Part shown: piece by piece, positions 28,164 through 37,110 of the stretch
Layout: each line of letters starts with the position of its first letter
Position numbering within the stretch: position 1 is the stretch's first letter
Origin: Zooshikella ganghwensis DSM 15267
GTDB taxonomy: Bacteria; Pseudomonadota; Gammaproteobacteria; Pseudomonadales; Zooshikellaceae
DNA length: 64,000 nt
NCBI RefSeq assembly: GCF_000428585.1
Contig: NZ_AUAF01000012.1
Span: forward strand, 1-64,000
Direction of reading: 5' to 3'
Notes under the pieces: model-generated
The model's input: the letters and a program-made list of their open reading frames with translations, nothing else
Databases searched by the model: none
What the model was told of the DNA's origin: nothing
Position numbers and translations under genes: made by a program

Positions 28164-28697
28164 ATGCAGGCTATGGTAGAGAGCCGTCCCGAAAATCAAT
28201 GTGGCGTAGGCGGTATAGATCCTGATGGTTTCAGGCCAAATGTGGGGATTATCCTCATTAATAATGATGCCCAAGTATTATGGGCCCGACGAAGAGGGCA
28301 GGACGCTTGGCAGTTTCCTCAAGGTGGGATTAACCCTGAAGAAGCACCTGAGCAGGCAATGTATCGAGAGCTACATGAAGAAATTGGCTTGCGACCAGAG
28401 GATGTAGAAATTATTGGCTGCACGCGAGGTTGGCTACGTTATCGGTTACCCAAACGTCTGGTGCGTTATAATACAATACCCATTTGTGTAGGCCAGAAGC
28501 AAAAGTGGTACTTACTCCGGTTGCTTGTTGATGACAGCAAAGTCTCGGTTACACGAGGAGAAAGCCCTGAGTTCGACGCTTGGCGCTGGGTGAGTTACTG
28601 GTATCCTCTAGGGCAGGTGATCACATTTAAGCGTGAAGTGTATCGGCGCGCGATGAAAGAGCTGTCATCACGCCTTTGTCGAGTTAACCAGGAGTGA
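28164..28697 (+). CDS. rppH: RNA pyrophosphohydrolase
   Basis: 177 residues. The Nudix box [23 protein letters not shown] is complete, with the RppH-typical [16 protein letters not shown] and [13 protein letters not shown]. It removes pyrophosphate from 5'-triphosphate mRNA ends to start decay. Most family members start at IDPDGFRPN; here the in-frame ATGs lie 15-18 residues earlier, giving a short extra N-terminus. Followed by ptsP, a conserved gammaproteobacterial pair. Confidence 0.93.
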   Translation: MQAMVESRPENQCGVGGIDPDGFRPNVGIILINNDAQVLWARRRGQDAWQFPQGGINPEEAPEQAMYRELHEEIGLRPEDVEIIGCTRGWLRYRLPKRLVRYNTIPICVGQKQKWYLLRLLVDDSKVSVTRGESPEFDAWRWVSYWYPLGQVITFKREVYRRAMKELSSRLCRVNQE

Positions 28698-28804
28698 ATG
28701 ATACGGGCCACCTTTTACGAGGTTTAGCTTTGGTAAATATAATATAGATCATAGGTGCCATCTGGGTTTATGGCGCAAATGATGATGACTGGATTTGACA
28801 CACG

Positions 28805-31081
28805 ATGCTCAACACATTGCGGAGGATTGTTCAGGATGTAAATGCAGCGCATGACTTACAGTCTGCGTTGGCCATTATTGTTGCTGAAGTCCGTAAAGCA
28901 ATGAATACGGAAGTTTGCTCGGTTTATTTGTTTGATCAAGAGACCAGTGAATATACTTTACGAGCAACCGAAGGACTAAAGAAGTCAGCGATAGGCATTC
29001 GACTAGGACGTTCTGAAGGGCTTGTGGGTCAAGTGGGTTTGCGCGAAGAACCTATTAACCTTGATGATGCACCTTTACACCCTAAATACCGTTATCTGGA
29101 AGAAACGGGAGAAGCACCCTTCCATGCCTTTTTAGGCGTTCCTATTATTCACCACCGAAAAATTTTAGGCGTACTTGTTGTTCAGCAGCGAGAGCGCAGG
29201 TGTTTTGAAGAAAGTGAAGAGTCTTTTTTAGTCACCATGTCTGCACAGTTGGCGGGTGTTATTGCTCATGCTGAAGCGACAGGTGCCATTAAGCAAGATA
29301 ATTACTCTCAGTTGGGTGAAGTAAAACAGGCCGCACGCTTTAATGGCGTTGCAGGAGCTCCTGGTGTGGCAATTGGTGTTGCTGTTGCAGTGTTACCTCC
29401 GGCTTTTTTAAATGGTGTGCCTGATCAAACCTGTGAGGATATTGATGCTGAACTAGCGCATTTTCAGCATGCCCTTGAATCAGTAAGAGACGACTTACGT
29501 CGAACATCTTCAAAGCTTGCTGATCATATTCGTCCTGAGGAGCAGGCTCTATTTGATGTTTATTTACGTATGCTTGACGATAATGCGCTGGGCGCTGAGG
29601 TCAGTGACCTTATTCGTCAAGGTCAGTGGGCACAAGGCGCTTTGCGACGTGTAATTGATGAACATGTACGCAATTTTGAAATGATGGAAGATCCTTACTT
29701 ACGGGAGCGTGCCGTTGATGTTAAGGATCTTGGCCGTCGTGTACTTGCTTACCTTCAAGAGCAGCAGACGGTCAATATTCAGTACCCAGACCAGACTATT
29801 TTAGTCAGTGAAGAGTTAACACCCGTTATGTTGGGTGAGGTTGCTAAGGAAAAACTTGTTGGACTTGTGTCTGTACAAGGATCTGGTAACTCTCATGTGG
29901 CTATTTTAGCTCGGGCCATGGGTATACCAACCGTTATGGGGGCACTCGATTTGCCCTATACTCAGCTAAATGGCAAACAACTTATTGTCGATGGCAACGT
30001 TGGGCGGGTTTATCTAAGCCCTTCTGATGAGTTACGTGCTTATTACCAAGAAGTTGTTGATGAAGAAAAGCTGTTTATTGCGGGCTTAGAGTCACTGAAA
30101 AATTTGCCTTGTGTATCACTAGATAACTGTCGTATACCTTTGTGGGTTAATACAGGACTTATTACAGATGTGATGCGCTCACTAGATAGAGGTGCTGAGG
30201 GTGTTGGACTGTATCGGACAGAAGTGCCGTTTATGATCCGTGAGCGCTTTCCTAGTGAGAACGAACAACAGGAGATTTATCGTAGTCAACTTGAAGCCTT
30301 TGCGCCTAACCCCGTCACTATGCGTACGTTAGATATTGGGGGTGATAAATCACTGTCTTACTTCCCGATCAAAGAGGATAACCCTTTCTTAGGGTGGCGT
30401 GGAATCAGAGTCACACTGGATCACCCTGAAATTTTCTTGGTGCAGATCCGGGCAATGCTTAAGGCAAGTGCGGGGTTAAATAATTTACGCATTATGTTGC
30501 CGATGATATCCAGTGTGTCTGAAGTTGATGATGCGTTACACCTGATTCATCGGGCTTACGGGGAAGTTGTGACTGAGGGCTGTAATGTTGCACTACCGCC
30601 AATTGGTGTGATGATCGAAGTGCCTGCTGCGGTATACCAGGTGTCGGAGTTAGCAAGGCGAGTTGATTTTGTCTCTATTGGTAGTAATGACCTCACTCAG
30701 TACTTATTAGCGGTTGATCGCAATAACCCTCGTGTTGCAGAGCTTTATCATTCTTTTCACCCAGCAGTTTTGACAGCATTACAAGCAGTGGTAAGAGATA
30801 CGCATCGTGTTGGCAAGCCCGTGAGTATTTGTGGTGAAATGGCGGGAGACCCTGTTGCGTCATTGCTCTTAGTTGCTATGGGGTTCGACGTGTTGTCAAT
30901 GAATGCAACTAATTTACCCAAAGTTAAGTGGTTGTTGAGGCAAATCTCTGTAAGCTGGGCAAAAGAGCTTTTACAGTCTGTATTGAAAATGGATAACCCT
31001 CACTTGATTAGCAGTACCATAGAGCTGGCTTTACGTAAAAAAGGCTTAGGAAAAATAATTACGCCCAGTAAAGCTCAGTAA
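28805..31081 (+). CDS. ptsP: Nitrogen-PTS enzyme I (GAF-EI)
   Basis: 758 residues. An N-terminal GAF domain (residues ~1-165, NTEVCSVYLFD) precedes an EI domain. The phosphorylated His is in GSGNSHVAILARAMGIPTVMG (residue ~365). The PEP-binding TIM barrel has GVGLYRTEVPFM, GWRGIR, SIGSNDLTQYLLAVDRNNP and the catalytic Cys in SICGEMAGD. It transfers phosphate from PEP to NPr in a regulatory relay tied to nitrogen and potassium status. 107 bp after rppH. Confidence 0.95.
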   Translation: MLNTLRRIVQDVNAAHDLQSALAIIVAEVRKAMNTEVCSVYLFDQETSEYTLRATEGLKKSAIGIRLGRSEGLVGQVGLREEPINLDDAPLHPKYRYLEETGEAPFHAFLGVPIIHHRKILGVLVVQQRERRCFEESEESFLVTMSAQLAGVIAHAEATGAIKQDNYSQLGEVKQAARFNGVAGAPGVAIGVAVAVLPPAFLNGVPDQTCEDIDAELAHFQHALESVRDDLRRTSSKLADHIRPEEQALFDVYLRMLDDNALGAEVSDLIRQGQWAQGALRRVIDEHVRNFEMMEDPYLRERAVDVKDLGRRVLAYLQEQQTVNIQYPDQTILVSEELTPVMLGEVAKEKLVGLVSVQGSGNSHVAILARAMGIPTVMGALDLPYTQLNGKQLIVDGNVGRVYLSPSDELRAYYQEVVDEEKLFIAGLESLKNLPCVSLDNCRIPLWVNTGLITDVMRSLDRGAEGVGLYRTEVPFMIRERFPSENEQQEIYRSQLEAFAPNPVTMRTLDIGGDKSLSYFPIKEDNPFLGWRGIRVTLDHPEIFLVQIRAMLKASAGLNNLRIMLPMISSVSEVDDALHLIHRAYGEVVTEGCNVALPPIGVMIEVPAAVYQVSELARRVDFVSIGSNDLTQYLLAVDRNNPRVAELYHSFHPAVLTALQAVVRDTHRVGKPVSICGEMAGDPVASLLLVAMGFDVLSMNATNLPKVKWLLRQISVSWAKELLQSVLKMDNPHLISSTIELALRKKGLGKIITPSKAQ

Positions 31082-31158
31082 ACAGTAAAGCTTGGCAAAA
31101 TACAGTGAAATATATGAGTGCCAATGCTTCATTCCTTTCATCTTACCTCTAAAAAAAC

Positions 31159-31959
31159 ATGTTACTACTAGGCTTTTATCTTACGTTAGGTGCTCTAGCA
31201 GGATTACTTGCAGGATTGTTTGGTATTGGCGGTGGCTTAATTATTGTACCGGTTCTTTTATACAGTTTTACTCTTCAGCAAATTTCACCAGCTGTAGTAA
31301 CTCACCTAGCCATTGGTACATCGTTAGCTTCTATAGCTGTTACTGCATCAAGCTCCATGATTGCCCATTTAAGCCATAGTTTACTGCCTTGGCGAAAGTT
31401 TATGGGACTAGTATTTGGGGTCATTGTCGGAAGTGCTTTGGGAGGATGGCTTGCTACATTTATTGGCGGAGTATGGCTAATAAAGGGCTTTGGTGCTTTT
31501 GCCATGGTTATGGCTGCTCAAATGGTGTTAAGCAAAAAAAAAGTCTCTGACAATATTACAGGTCAGTTGCCGGATTTATCACGACAGATTACTTATGGTG
31601 GAGTAATCGGCTCAATTTCTGCGGTCTTTGGAATTGGCGGGGGTACTCTGACTGTTCCTGCACTTCGTTGGCATAATGTATCTATGCAGCATGCTGTTGC
31701 CATTGCTGCAACGTGCAGCTTCCCTCTGGCGACCGTTGGAGCGTTAAGTTATGGTTGGCATGGGTGGGGGCACGAAGGACTCCCTGACTGGTCAACAGGT
31801 TATGTCTATTGGCCTGCTCTATTAGGTATCAATGCAACAAGTATTTGGTTTGCAAAAATCGGTGCTAAGTTTGCGCATCAATTACCAGAAGATAAACTGC
31901 AGTTGGCATTTGCGGCTGTATTGTTTTTAGTGGGTATAGATTTTTTACTGTTCACATAA
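31159..31959 (+). CDS. TSUP family (TauE/SafE) membrane transporter
   Basis: 266 residues, about eight membrane spans. The two pseudo-symmetric halves each carry the family glycine motif: GLFGIGGGLIIVPVLL near the start and FGIGGGTLTVPAL in the middle. TSUP proteins move organosulfur or small anions across the inner membrane; the substrate is unknown. Located between ptsP and lgt, the same place as in Pseudomonas as I recall it. Confidence 0.88.
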   Translation: MLLLGFYLTLGALAGLLAGLFGIGGGLIIVPVLLYSFTLQQISPAVVTHLAIGTSLASIAVTASSSMIAHLSHSLLPWRKFMGLVFGVIVGSALGGWLATFIGGVWLIKGFGAFAMVMAAQMVLSKKKVSDNITGQLPDLSRQITYGGVIGSISAVFGIGGGTLTVPALRWHNVSMQHAVAIAATCSFPLATVGALSYGWHGWGHEGLPDWSTGYVYWPALLGINATSIWFAKIGAKFAHQLPEDKLQLAFAAVLFLVGIDFLLFT

Positions 31960-32040
31960 TAGCCATCGCTGCGGGCTGCTAAGCACGTTATAATGCCTGG
32001 ATGACTCACTATTCTTCATGACGAGGAGAAGGATTACACT

Positions 32041-32895
32041 GTGTATGTACATGATATAGACCCTATTGCACTCCAGTTAGGCCCATTAAAAGTGTACTGG
32101 TATGGTTTGATGTATTTGGTTGGTTTTGCGGCGGGCTGGGTATTGATGTCGTATCGAGCCAAACGTTCAAATGGACTTTGGCAAGTAGAACATGTTTCAG
32201 ATTTACTGTTTTATATTGCGCTTGGGGTCATTTTGGGTGGTCGAATTGGCTCTATGCTGTTTTATCACTTTGATGCTTGGTTGGAGAACCCATTACAGCT
32301 ATTTAAAGTATGGGATGGCGGAATGTCATTTCATGGCGGGTTACTCGGTGTACTCATTGCGATGTATTTCTATGGGAAAAAAATCAATAAATCATTTTTC
32401 CAGATGACAGACTTTATTGCACCTATGGTACCTCTGGGTCTAGCTGCAGGAAGAGTGGGTAACTTTATTAATGGTGAACTTTATGGACGAGTGACGGATG
32501 TCCCCTGGGCAATGGTTTTCCCACAAGGCGGTGAACTAGCTCGTCATCCTTCCATGTTATATGAAGGTGTCTTAGAAGGCATTCTGCTGTTTATTGTATT
32601 ATGGTGGTATTCCGCTAAACCAAGGCCTCGAATGGCTGTGTCTGGCCTCTTCTTATTGGGTTATGGTCTTGCTCGTTTTACGGTGGAGTTTTTCCGTGAA
32701 CCTGATAGTCATTTAGGCTTTATCGCATTTGATTGGCTGACTATGGGGCAGTTGCTCACATTGCCAATGATTATTTTGGGTATTGCCTTTATGGTTTATG
32801 CTTATCGCTGTCGGGCATTGGTAGATGGTATGAATACCGATGATCGAACATATATGCGACATCATGCACCCGTAGCGAGTGAACAGGTGAAATAA
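32041..32895 (+). CDS. lgt: Prolipoprotein diacylglyceryl transferase
   Basis: 284 residues, seven membrane spans. [11 protein letters not shown] near the start, [19 protein letters not shown] and the Lgt signature [14 protein letters not shown] are all present. It adds diacylglycerol to the lipobox Cys of prolipoproteins in the inner membrane, serving the lipoproteins found in this window. Start is GTG 32041 with GAGGAGAAGG eight bases ahead. Only 2 bp separate it from thyA. Confidence 0.96.
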   Translation: MYVHDIDPIALQLGPLKVYWYGLMYLVGFAAGWVLMSYRAKRSNGLWQVEHVSDLLFYIALGVILGGRIGSMLFYHFDAWLENPLQLFKVWDGGMSFHGGLLGVLIAMYFYGKKINKSFFQMTDFIAPMVPLGLAAGRVGNFINGELYGRVTDVPWAMVFPQGGELARHPSMLYEGVLEGILLFIVLWWYSAKPRPRMAVSGLFLLGYGLARFTVEFFREPDSHLGFIAFDWLTMGQLLTLPMIILGIAFMVYAYRCRALVDGMNTDDRTYMRHHAPVASEQVK

Positions 32896-32897
32896 AG

Positions 32898-33731
32898 ATG
32901 AAACAATATTTAGCACTTATGCAGCATGTGTATGATCATGGTGTTTTCAGGAATGACCGGACGGGTACAGGCGCTTATAGTGTCTTTGGTTACCAGATGC
33001 GCTTTGACTTGCAACAAGGCTTTCCTCTGGTAACAACCAAAAAGTGCCATTTACGCTCAATTATTCATGAGCTGTTATGGTTTTTAAAAGGTGATACTAA
33101 TATCGGTTATTTACAGGAAAATGGTGTTTCCATTTGGAATGAATGGGCAACTGATGAGGGTGAGCTAGGTCCCGTCTACGGTAAACAGTGGCGCTCCTGG
33201 GAAGGCGCTAATGGTGAGGTAGTAGATCAGCTTAGCCAGCTTATCTATGATATAAAAACGAATCCCAACTCCCGTCGACTTGTCGTGAGTGCATGGAATC
33301 CTACGGTGTTACCTGATACGTCTATCTCGCCAAAAGAAAATGCTGTTATTGGCAAGCAAGCATTGCCTCCTTGTCATTGTTTGTTTCAGTTTTATGTTGC
33401 TGATGGAAAGTTGTCGTGTCAGCTTTATCAGCGCAGTGCGGATATATTTCTTGGGGTACCTTTTAATATTGCCTCTTATGCTCTCTTAACGATGATGATT
33501 GCACAGGTGTGTGATTTGCAGTTGGGTGAGTTTGTCCATACACTAGGTGATGCACACTTATACGCTAATCACTTAGAACAAGCTAAAACCCAGTTGGAAC
33601 GTAATCCTTTGCCACTACCGACAATGCGAATCAATCCAGAGGTTAAAGACTTATTTGCATTTACCTTTGATGACTTTACGTTAGAGAATTATCAATTTCA
33701 TCCGCATATTAAGGCGCCAATTGCGGTGTAA
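32898..33731 (+). CDS. thyA: Thymidylate synthase
   Basis: 277 residues. The active-site Cys sits in [17 protein letters not shown], the [11 protein letters not shown] stretch and the [18 protein letters not shown] dUMP-binding region are intact. It makes dTMP from dUMP using methylene-tetrahydrofolate. Probably translated with lgt. A terminator follows at 33763-33799. Its usual partner folA is about 28 kb away here. Confidence 0.97.
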   Translation: MKQYLALMQHVYDHGVFRNDRTGTGAYSVFGYQMRFDLQQGFPLVTTKKCHLRSIIHELLWFLKGDTNIGYLQENGVSIWNEWATDEGELGPVYGKQWRSWEGANGEVVDQLSQLIYDIKTNPNSRRLVVSAWNPTVLPDTSISPKENAVIGKQALPPCHCLFQFYVADGKLSCQLYQRSADIFLGVPFNIASYALLTMMIAQVCDLQLGEFVHTLGDAHLYANHLEQAKTQLERNPLPLPTMRINPEVKDLFAFTFDDFTLENYQFHPHIKAPIAV

Positions 33732-33762
33732 CTAAACGCTTAATGGCATTATATGTCTTGTG

Positions 33763-33799
33763 AAAAAGGTGTTTTCTCAATGAGAAAGCACCTTTTTTT
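33763..33799 (+). terminator. Rho-independent terminator after thyA
   Basis: GGTGTTTTCTCA pairs with TGAGAAAGCACC (one G-U pair) around a one-base loop region, with an A tract before and seven T after. Confidence 0.9.
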
Positions 33800-33867
33800 A
33801 TGGTTACATTAATCTTTGACTTTTTCAGTTTTCCGCGATTATTTTTCATATTGAACTCAGTGTAGCT

Positions 33868-34020
33868 TATACCCTTCGCTCTTCACCTCAGTCACTTATT
33901 AATATAACCGCCCAGCAGCGTTGTTATATCAATTAAAGTGGCTACCGCAAGTTTCACAGCAGTAAACTTGCCCAGGGGCTTCATCGCTTGACGGCCGCAC
34001 CCTTGTGCCCTTGGGGTATA
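33868..34020. mobile_element. MITE-like element 3 (153 bp)
   Basis: It starts TATACCCTTCGC and ends GGGGTATA. It shares internal blocks with element 1: TCTTCACC...CACTTATTAATATA near the left and GGGGCTTC...GACGGCCGCACC near the right. The GAATGATTTTTAGG part of the left terminus is missing, so it is a rearranged family member. Non-coding. Confidence 0.55.
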
Positions 34021-34042
34021 AAAATACCTCGCTGTGGGTATA
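34021..34042. repeat. 22-bp palindromic repeat (diverged left arm)
   Basis: The right half GCTGTGGGTATA is intact. It abuts the right end of MITE-like element 3. Confidence 0.5.
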
Positions 34043-34184
34043 GTTATCAACTTTTTTTTAGAAAGCATTTTTTTGTTGAACTTATTCACATAGTAGATCA
34101 ATACTAATTATGCCAACTGTCGTCTTAATGTAGCATTCTTGGGATTAATAGTCGCGTTTCATTAAACTTTTCATGTTGTTAGTT

Positions 34185-34206
34185 TATATCCTTCACTGTA
34201 GGTATA
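34185..34206. repeat. 22-bp palindromic repeat
   Basis: TATATCC-TTCACTGT-AGGTATA, a family member with compensating-type changes in the arms. Confidence 0.65.
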
Positions 34207-34289
34207 TTATCGCTACTCCTGAAATTTTATGAATTCCCTTTTGAGATAAACTGCTGTCCAAGCATAAAGTTTATGATGTTGTTTAAAAG

Positions 34290-34321
34290 TATACCTATGA
34301 TCATGGATGTTAGTAGGTATA
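34290..34321. repeat. Wider TATACCT/AGGTATA palindrome
   Basis: The arms TATACCT and AGGTATA lie 18 bp apart, just upstream of the PilJ-like gene. Perhaps a degenerate relative of the 22-bp family. Confidence 0.4.
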
Positions 34322-34352
34322 GGTTGCTATTTACTAAAGGAACATAAGACTG

Positions 34353-35165
34353 ATGTTAACAAAATCTTGGAAATTAATGCGTAGTTTGCTTGCTGTTACC
34401 AGTATTATTTTAATTATCTTGCCTCATAATGTAACAGCACAAGATGCGAGTGAGGAAGTGGGATTGTTTTTTAATCAGGCAACGTACCAATGCATGCTGA
34501 GTCAGCAGGTAATAAAGGATTATATGCTGTTGGGTGTTGAAGTTGATGTCGCTGAAACATCAGTTGAAATGAAAGAAAGTATCAAGGCTTTTGATAACAT
34601 GCTTAAGGATTTTAAGCGTAAAGAATTATCTGAAACCTTAAAAAGTGCTATAGAAAAACTAGAACAAGACTGGAAAAAGACAAAGCCATTATTAACTAAA
34701 AGAGCAACTAAATATGGAGGTGAACAGTTGCTGTCAAGAAATGTTGATTTATATAAAAGTTGTAGTCAGTTTGTTGAAACTGTAGCGCAGGGTATCTCCT
34801 CACGTTATAAAAACATGATGATGGCAACAGCTAAGCAAAGAATTTTAGCGCAACAGATGGTTTTGTATTACACAGCTTATGCCTGGGGGTTTAGAGAGCC
34901 GCAAATAGAGGAAGCGCTGTCCAAATTTAATAAAGAGTTTAATGTGGGTGTGATATTGCTTAGTAAGAATAATACTAATGTTGCAGATATAAATAATGCC
35001 ATTAAAAAAATCAAGTCACACTGGATATATGCCAAAAAGGGTATGAGTAAATACCACGAAAAAAAGTTTGTACCTCACTTGGTTGCAGCCTCAATGGGGT
35101 CAATAGTTAGAGAATTAAATAAAGTGGTAAGCTTATATCAGGATCTCATTGATAGAAGCGTTTAA
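34353..35165 (+). CDS. Secreted protein with two PilJ-like sensor domains
   Basis: 270 residues. A signal peptide (LLAVTSIILIILPHNVTA) is followed by two helical repeats. Repeat 1 (residues ~35-115) has NQATYQCMLSQQVIKDYMLLGV. Repeat 2 (~150-230) has MATAKQRILAQQMVLYYTAYAWG. Both follow the AGRQRMLSQRMAK.Y pattern of the PilJ/NarX-type sensor domain (PF13675). No membrane anchor or signalling domain is attached, so the protein is free in the periplasm. It may feed a receptor encoded elsewhere. No operon partner. Confidence 0.6.
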   Translation: MLTKSWKLMRSLLAVTSIILIILPHNVTAQDASEEVGLFFNQATYQCMLSQQVIKDYMLLGVEVDVAETSVEMKESIKAFDNMLKDFKRKELSETLKSAIEKLEQDWKKTKPLLTKRATKYGGEQLLSRNVDLYKSCSQFVETVAQGISSRYKNMMMATAKQRILAQQMVLYYTAYAWGFREPQIEEALSKFNKEFNVGVILLSKNNTNVADINNAIKKIKSHWIYAKKGMSKYHEKKFVPHLVAASMGSIVRELNKVVSLYQDLIDRSV

Positions 35166-35356
35166 CTACTGAGTTTTTTACAAGAGCAGTAATGGCATAT
35201 TTTTAAGCCCCAATTGCTGAATTTAATGAGTGGTTGGGGTGTATAAAAATAGCTAACTGCTAGCTTGTCATATTAAATAAATAGAGCTGTCTATACTATC
35301 GCTAATAATATGAAACATCTGACAGCTAATGCTAATGGTTTATCTACCAAGAGGAT

Positions 35357-35671
35357 TTAATCCTCATCAAAGTAAACAGCGGTATAAGCATCTTCCATGT
35401 TAATTTTATTAAGGTACTTCATCCATGTTTTTTCCACAAAGGTTGAAGGTGCTGCTTCTCCGCGAACGACCCTTACAAAGTTAGCTTCTTCATCTGACTG
35501 AGGTTCTCGAGACCCCTCACTGAGTGCTTTTAAGGCATCGCCTATAGATGTCAGTGTATTGGATTCTCTAATTGAGAAAAAACCAGACCGTTGAAATCCA
35601 TAAGGGAAATGAACATCATCAAAGAAGCGCTTGACGGTGTTGAAGCTCTGACTGAGTGTAGCAGTACTCAT
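35357..35671 (-). CDS. maoP: Macrodomain Ori protein MaoP (DUF413)
   Basis: 104 residues. RFFDDVHFPYGFQRSGFFSIRE near the start and AAPSTFVEKTWMKYL near the end are the DUF413/YifE pattern. In E. coli MaoP acts with its site maoS to restrict the Ori macrodomain, and it belongs to the gene set that co-occurs with Dam, SeqA, MukBEF and MatP. Convergent with the PilJ-like gene. Confidence 0.85.
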   Translation of the reverse strand: MSTATLSQSFNTVKRFFDDVHFPYGFQRSGFFSIRESNTLTSIGDALKALSEGSREPQSDEEANFVRVVRGEAAPSTFVEKTWMKYLNKINMEDAYTAVYFDED

Positions 35672-36050
35672 TGGCCATATCCTATCGAATGTGACTAACC
35701 TATAGCATTTCTACAGTGAGTAAACCACCAGTATTTCTGAGTTGGTTCAAGGTAATCAATATGCCAAAACTCAACCAATGTCAATTACAAAATAAACTAA
35801 TTTTAGGTAGCCGGTAGAGGCTAGTTTTTAGGTACTTATAATCGTTCATTTCAGTGTTAAGTAAACACTAATAAGAAACGCTCATTTTAGTAACTAGTAC
35901 GTCGCGGTTGCTAGACGATATGTCATTTAGCCGTTTAAGAGTTATACTGCTTAGCTTTTCTGCGACGTATAGTTAGGGAGAGAAAAGTGTAATCAACTTT
36001 GTAACAGGATGTTCTCTTATCGTTAGTCGATACAAGTCAGGATAAGTTGA
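35672..36050. other. Gap upstream of maoP
   Basis: 379 bp without a gene. In E. coli the maoS site lies next to maoP; I cannot identify a counterpart by eye. TACGTCGC and GCGACGTA occur as a widely spaced inverted pair near 35900-35970. Confidence 0.4.
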
Positions 36051-36287
36051 TTAGGGGTTAAAGTCGTCAGTCTCTCCCATTAAAAAGGCGATACATTTTT
36101 GTGTGTAGTTTTCATGCTTTTCTGCGGGAACCTTATCTTCTTTTGCCCATTCCTTACAGGTTTCTGCCGCTTCTTGGCGGATTTCTGCATCTGTGGCATT
36201 TTGATTTGAGCGCGCTTCAGCCAAGGCAGCACTGTTCATGCAAAAAGAGATAATAATGCTTACTGCTGTTGTGAGTAATAACTTCAT
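36051..36287 (-). CDS. Small secreted protein of unknown function
   Basis: 78 residues. A signal peptide (MKLLLTTAVSIIISFCMNSAALA) precedes a ~53-residue charged mature part with two Cys (ETCKEWAKED, YTQKCIAFL) that could pair in the periplasm. AAGGA lies about nine bases before the ATG. It resembles small conserved proteobacterial periplasmic proteins, but I cannot name the family. Confidence 0.65.
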   Translation of the reverse strand: MKLLLTTAVSIIISFCMNSAALAEARSNQNATDAEIRQEAAETCKEWAKEDKVPAEKHENYTQKCIAFLMGETDDFNP

Positions 36288-37110
36288 TAATGCAGATCCT
36301 TTGTATAAAGTATGATCAATATGAAAGGTACTGTATTATTCAAATTAATGAGTACTTTTCAGTTCGTAATTTCCGTATATTTTAAAATATAGTGATAATT
36401 GTTTTGTTTTCTAAGTAAATTGTTATAACAGGGAAATGTGTGTCTGAAGGTGCGTAGCTAAAAAACAGGATCTTAAAACTGTTTATTTTAACTTTAGTGC
36501 TTTACTTCAAAAAGTATAAGTAATCATTGAAAGTGCTCCTATTTTGCCCAATGTATAGCGCTAGAATCTAAGCGGCTTGATGTAGTAGTTTGAGCATGAT
36601 AGCTAGTTTAATCGTTAAATTTTATAAAACCCTTATTGAAGGAAAAGTTAAAATTATTGTAGAGATAATGATCTGACATTCGCAGCTTTGTATTGTTGCA
36701 AGAGAGGTACAATAATTTTTTATTTAGTGAATAATTTAGCAGTTTAATGCGTACTTGCCTTCTGGAACAGAAAGGATAACTTACTTTATGCTTTGTGCTC
36801 TAATCATTGGCTTTGCTTGTTAAAATCTTAGTACAGCTTAGTTTTGCGTAGTCAATGTGATTTTCCACTATTTCCTGAAAGATACTTCTGTAATGTTGAA
36901 AGTGAGCTCCCATATTATCTTTGTGATGTTGGAAAGCGGCTTTCCTGTTTCTTCATCACTAAGATAAGCTGCCCATCACTCACTATGTCATGTTAAGGTT
37001 GTATACCCTTTGTTATGGGTATATGTCATTCGCTTTGAGGTTATCCTCTGAAGCGTATTAGCAGATATAAGGTATACCTTCAGTAATATCCACACACTTT
37101 TTGAGGTTGC
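36288..37110. other. Gene-free gap
   Basis: About 820 bp, AT-rich, with a 22-bp palindrome at 37002-37023 and a GGAAAG-CGG-CTTTCC hairpin near 36940. I see no gene in it. Confidence 0.5.
37002..37023. repeat. 22-bp palindromic repeat
   Basis: TATACCC-TTTGTTAT-GGGTATA with perfect 7-bp arms, about 90 bp before the esterase gene. Confidence 0.75.

Larger units (their letters stand above)
33732..34352. other. Repeat-rich gap
   Basis: It holds the thyA terminator, a 153-bp MITE-like element with an abutting diverged palindrome, a 22-bp palindrome at 34185-34206, and a wider palindrome (TATACCT...AGGTATA) at 34290-34321 just before the next gene. A minus-strand frame across the element is not a gene. 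Confidence 0.6.

Noticed and set aside
31092-31379. 95-codon plus-strand frame before the TSUP gene
   Set aside because: It overlaps the start of the clear TSUP transporter gene in another frame and has a low-quality composition.
33892-34101. 69-codon minus-strand frame
   Set aside because: It is contained mostly within MITE-like element 3.
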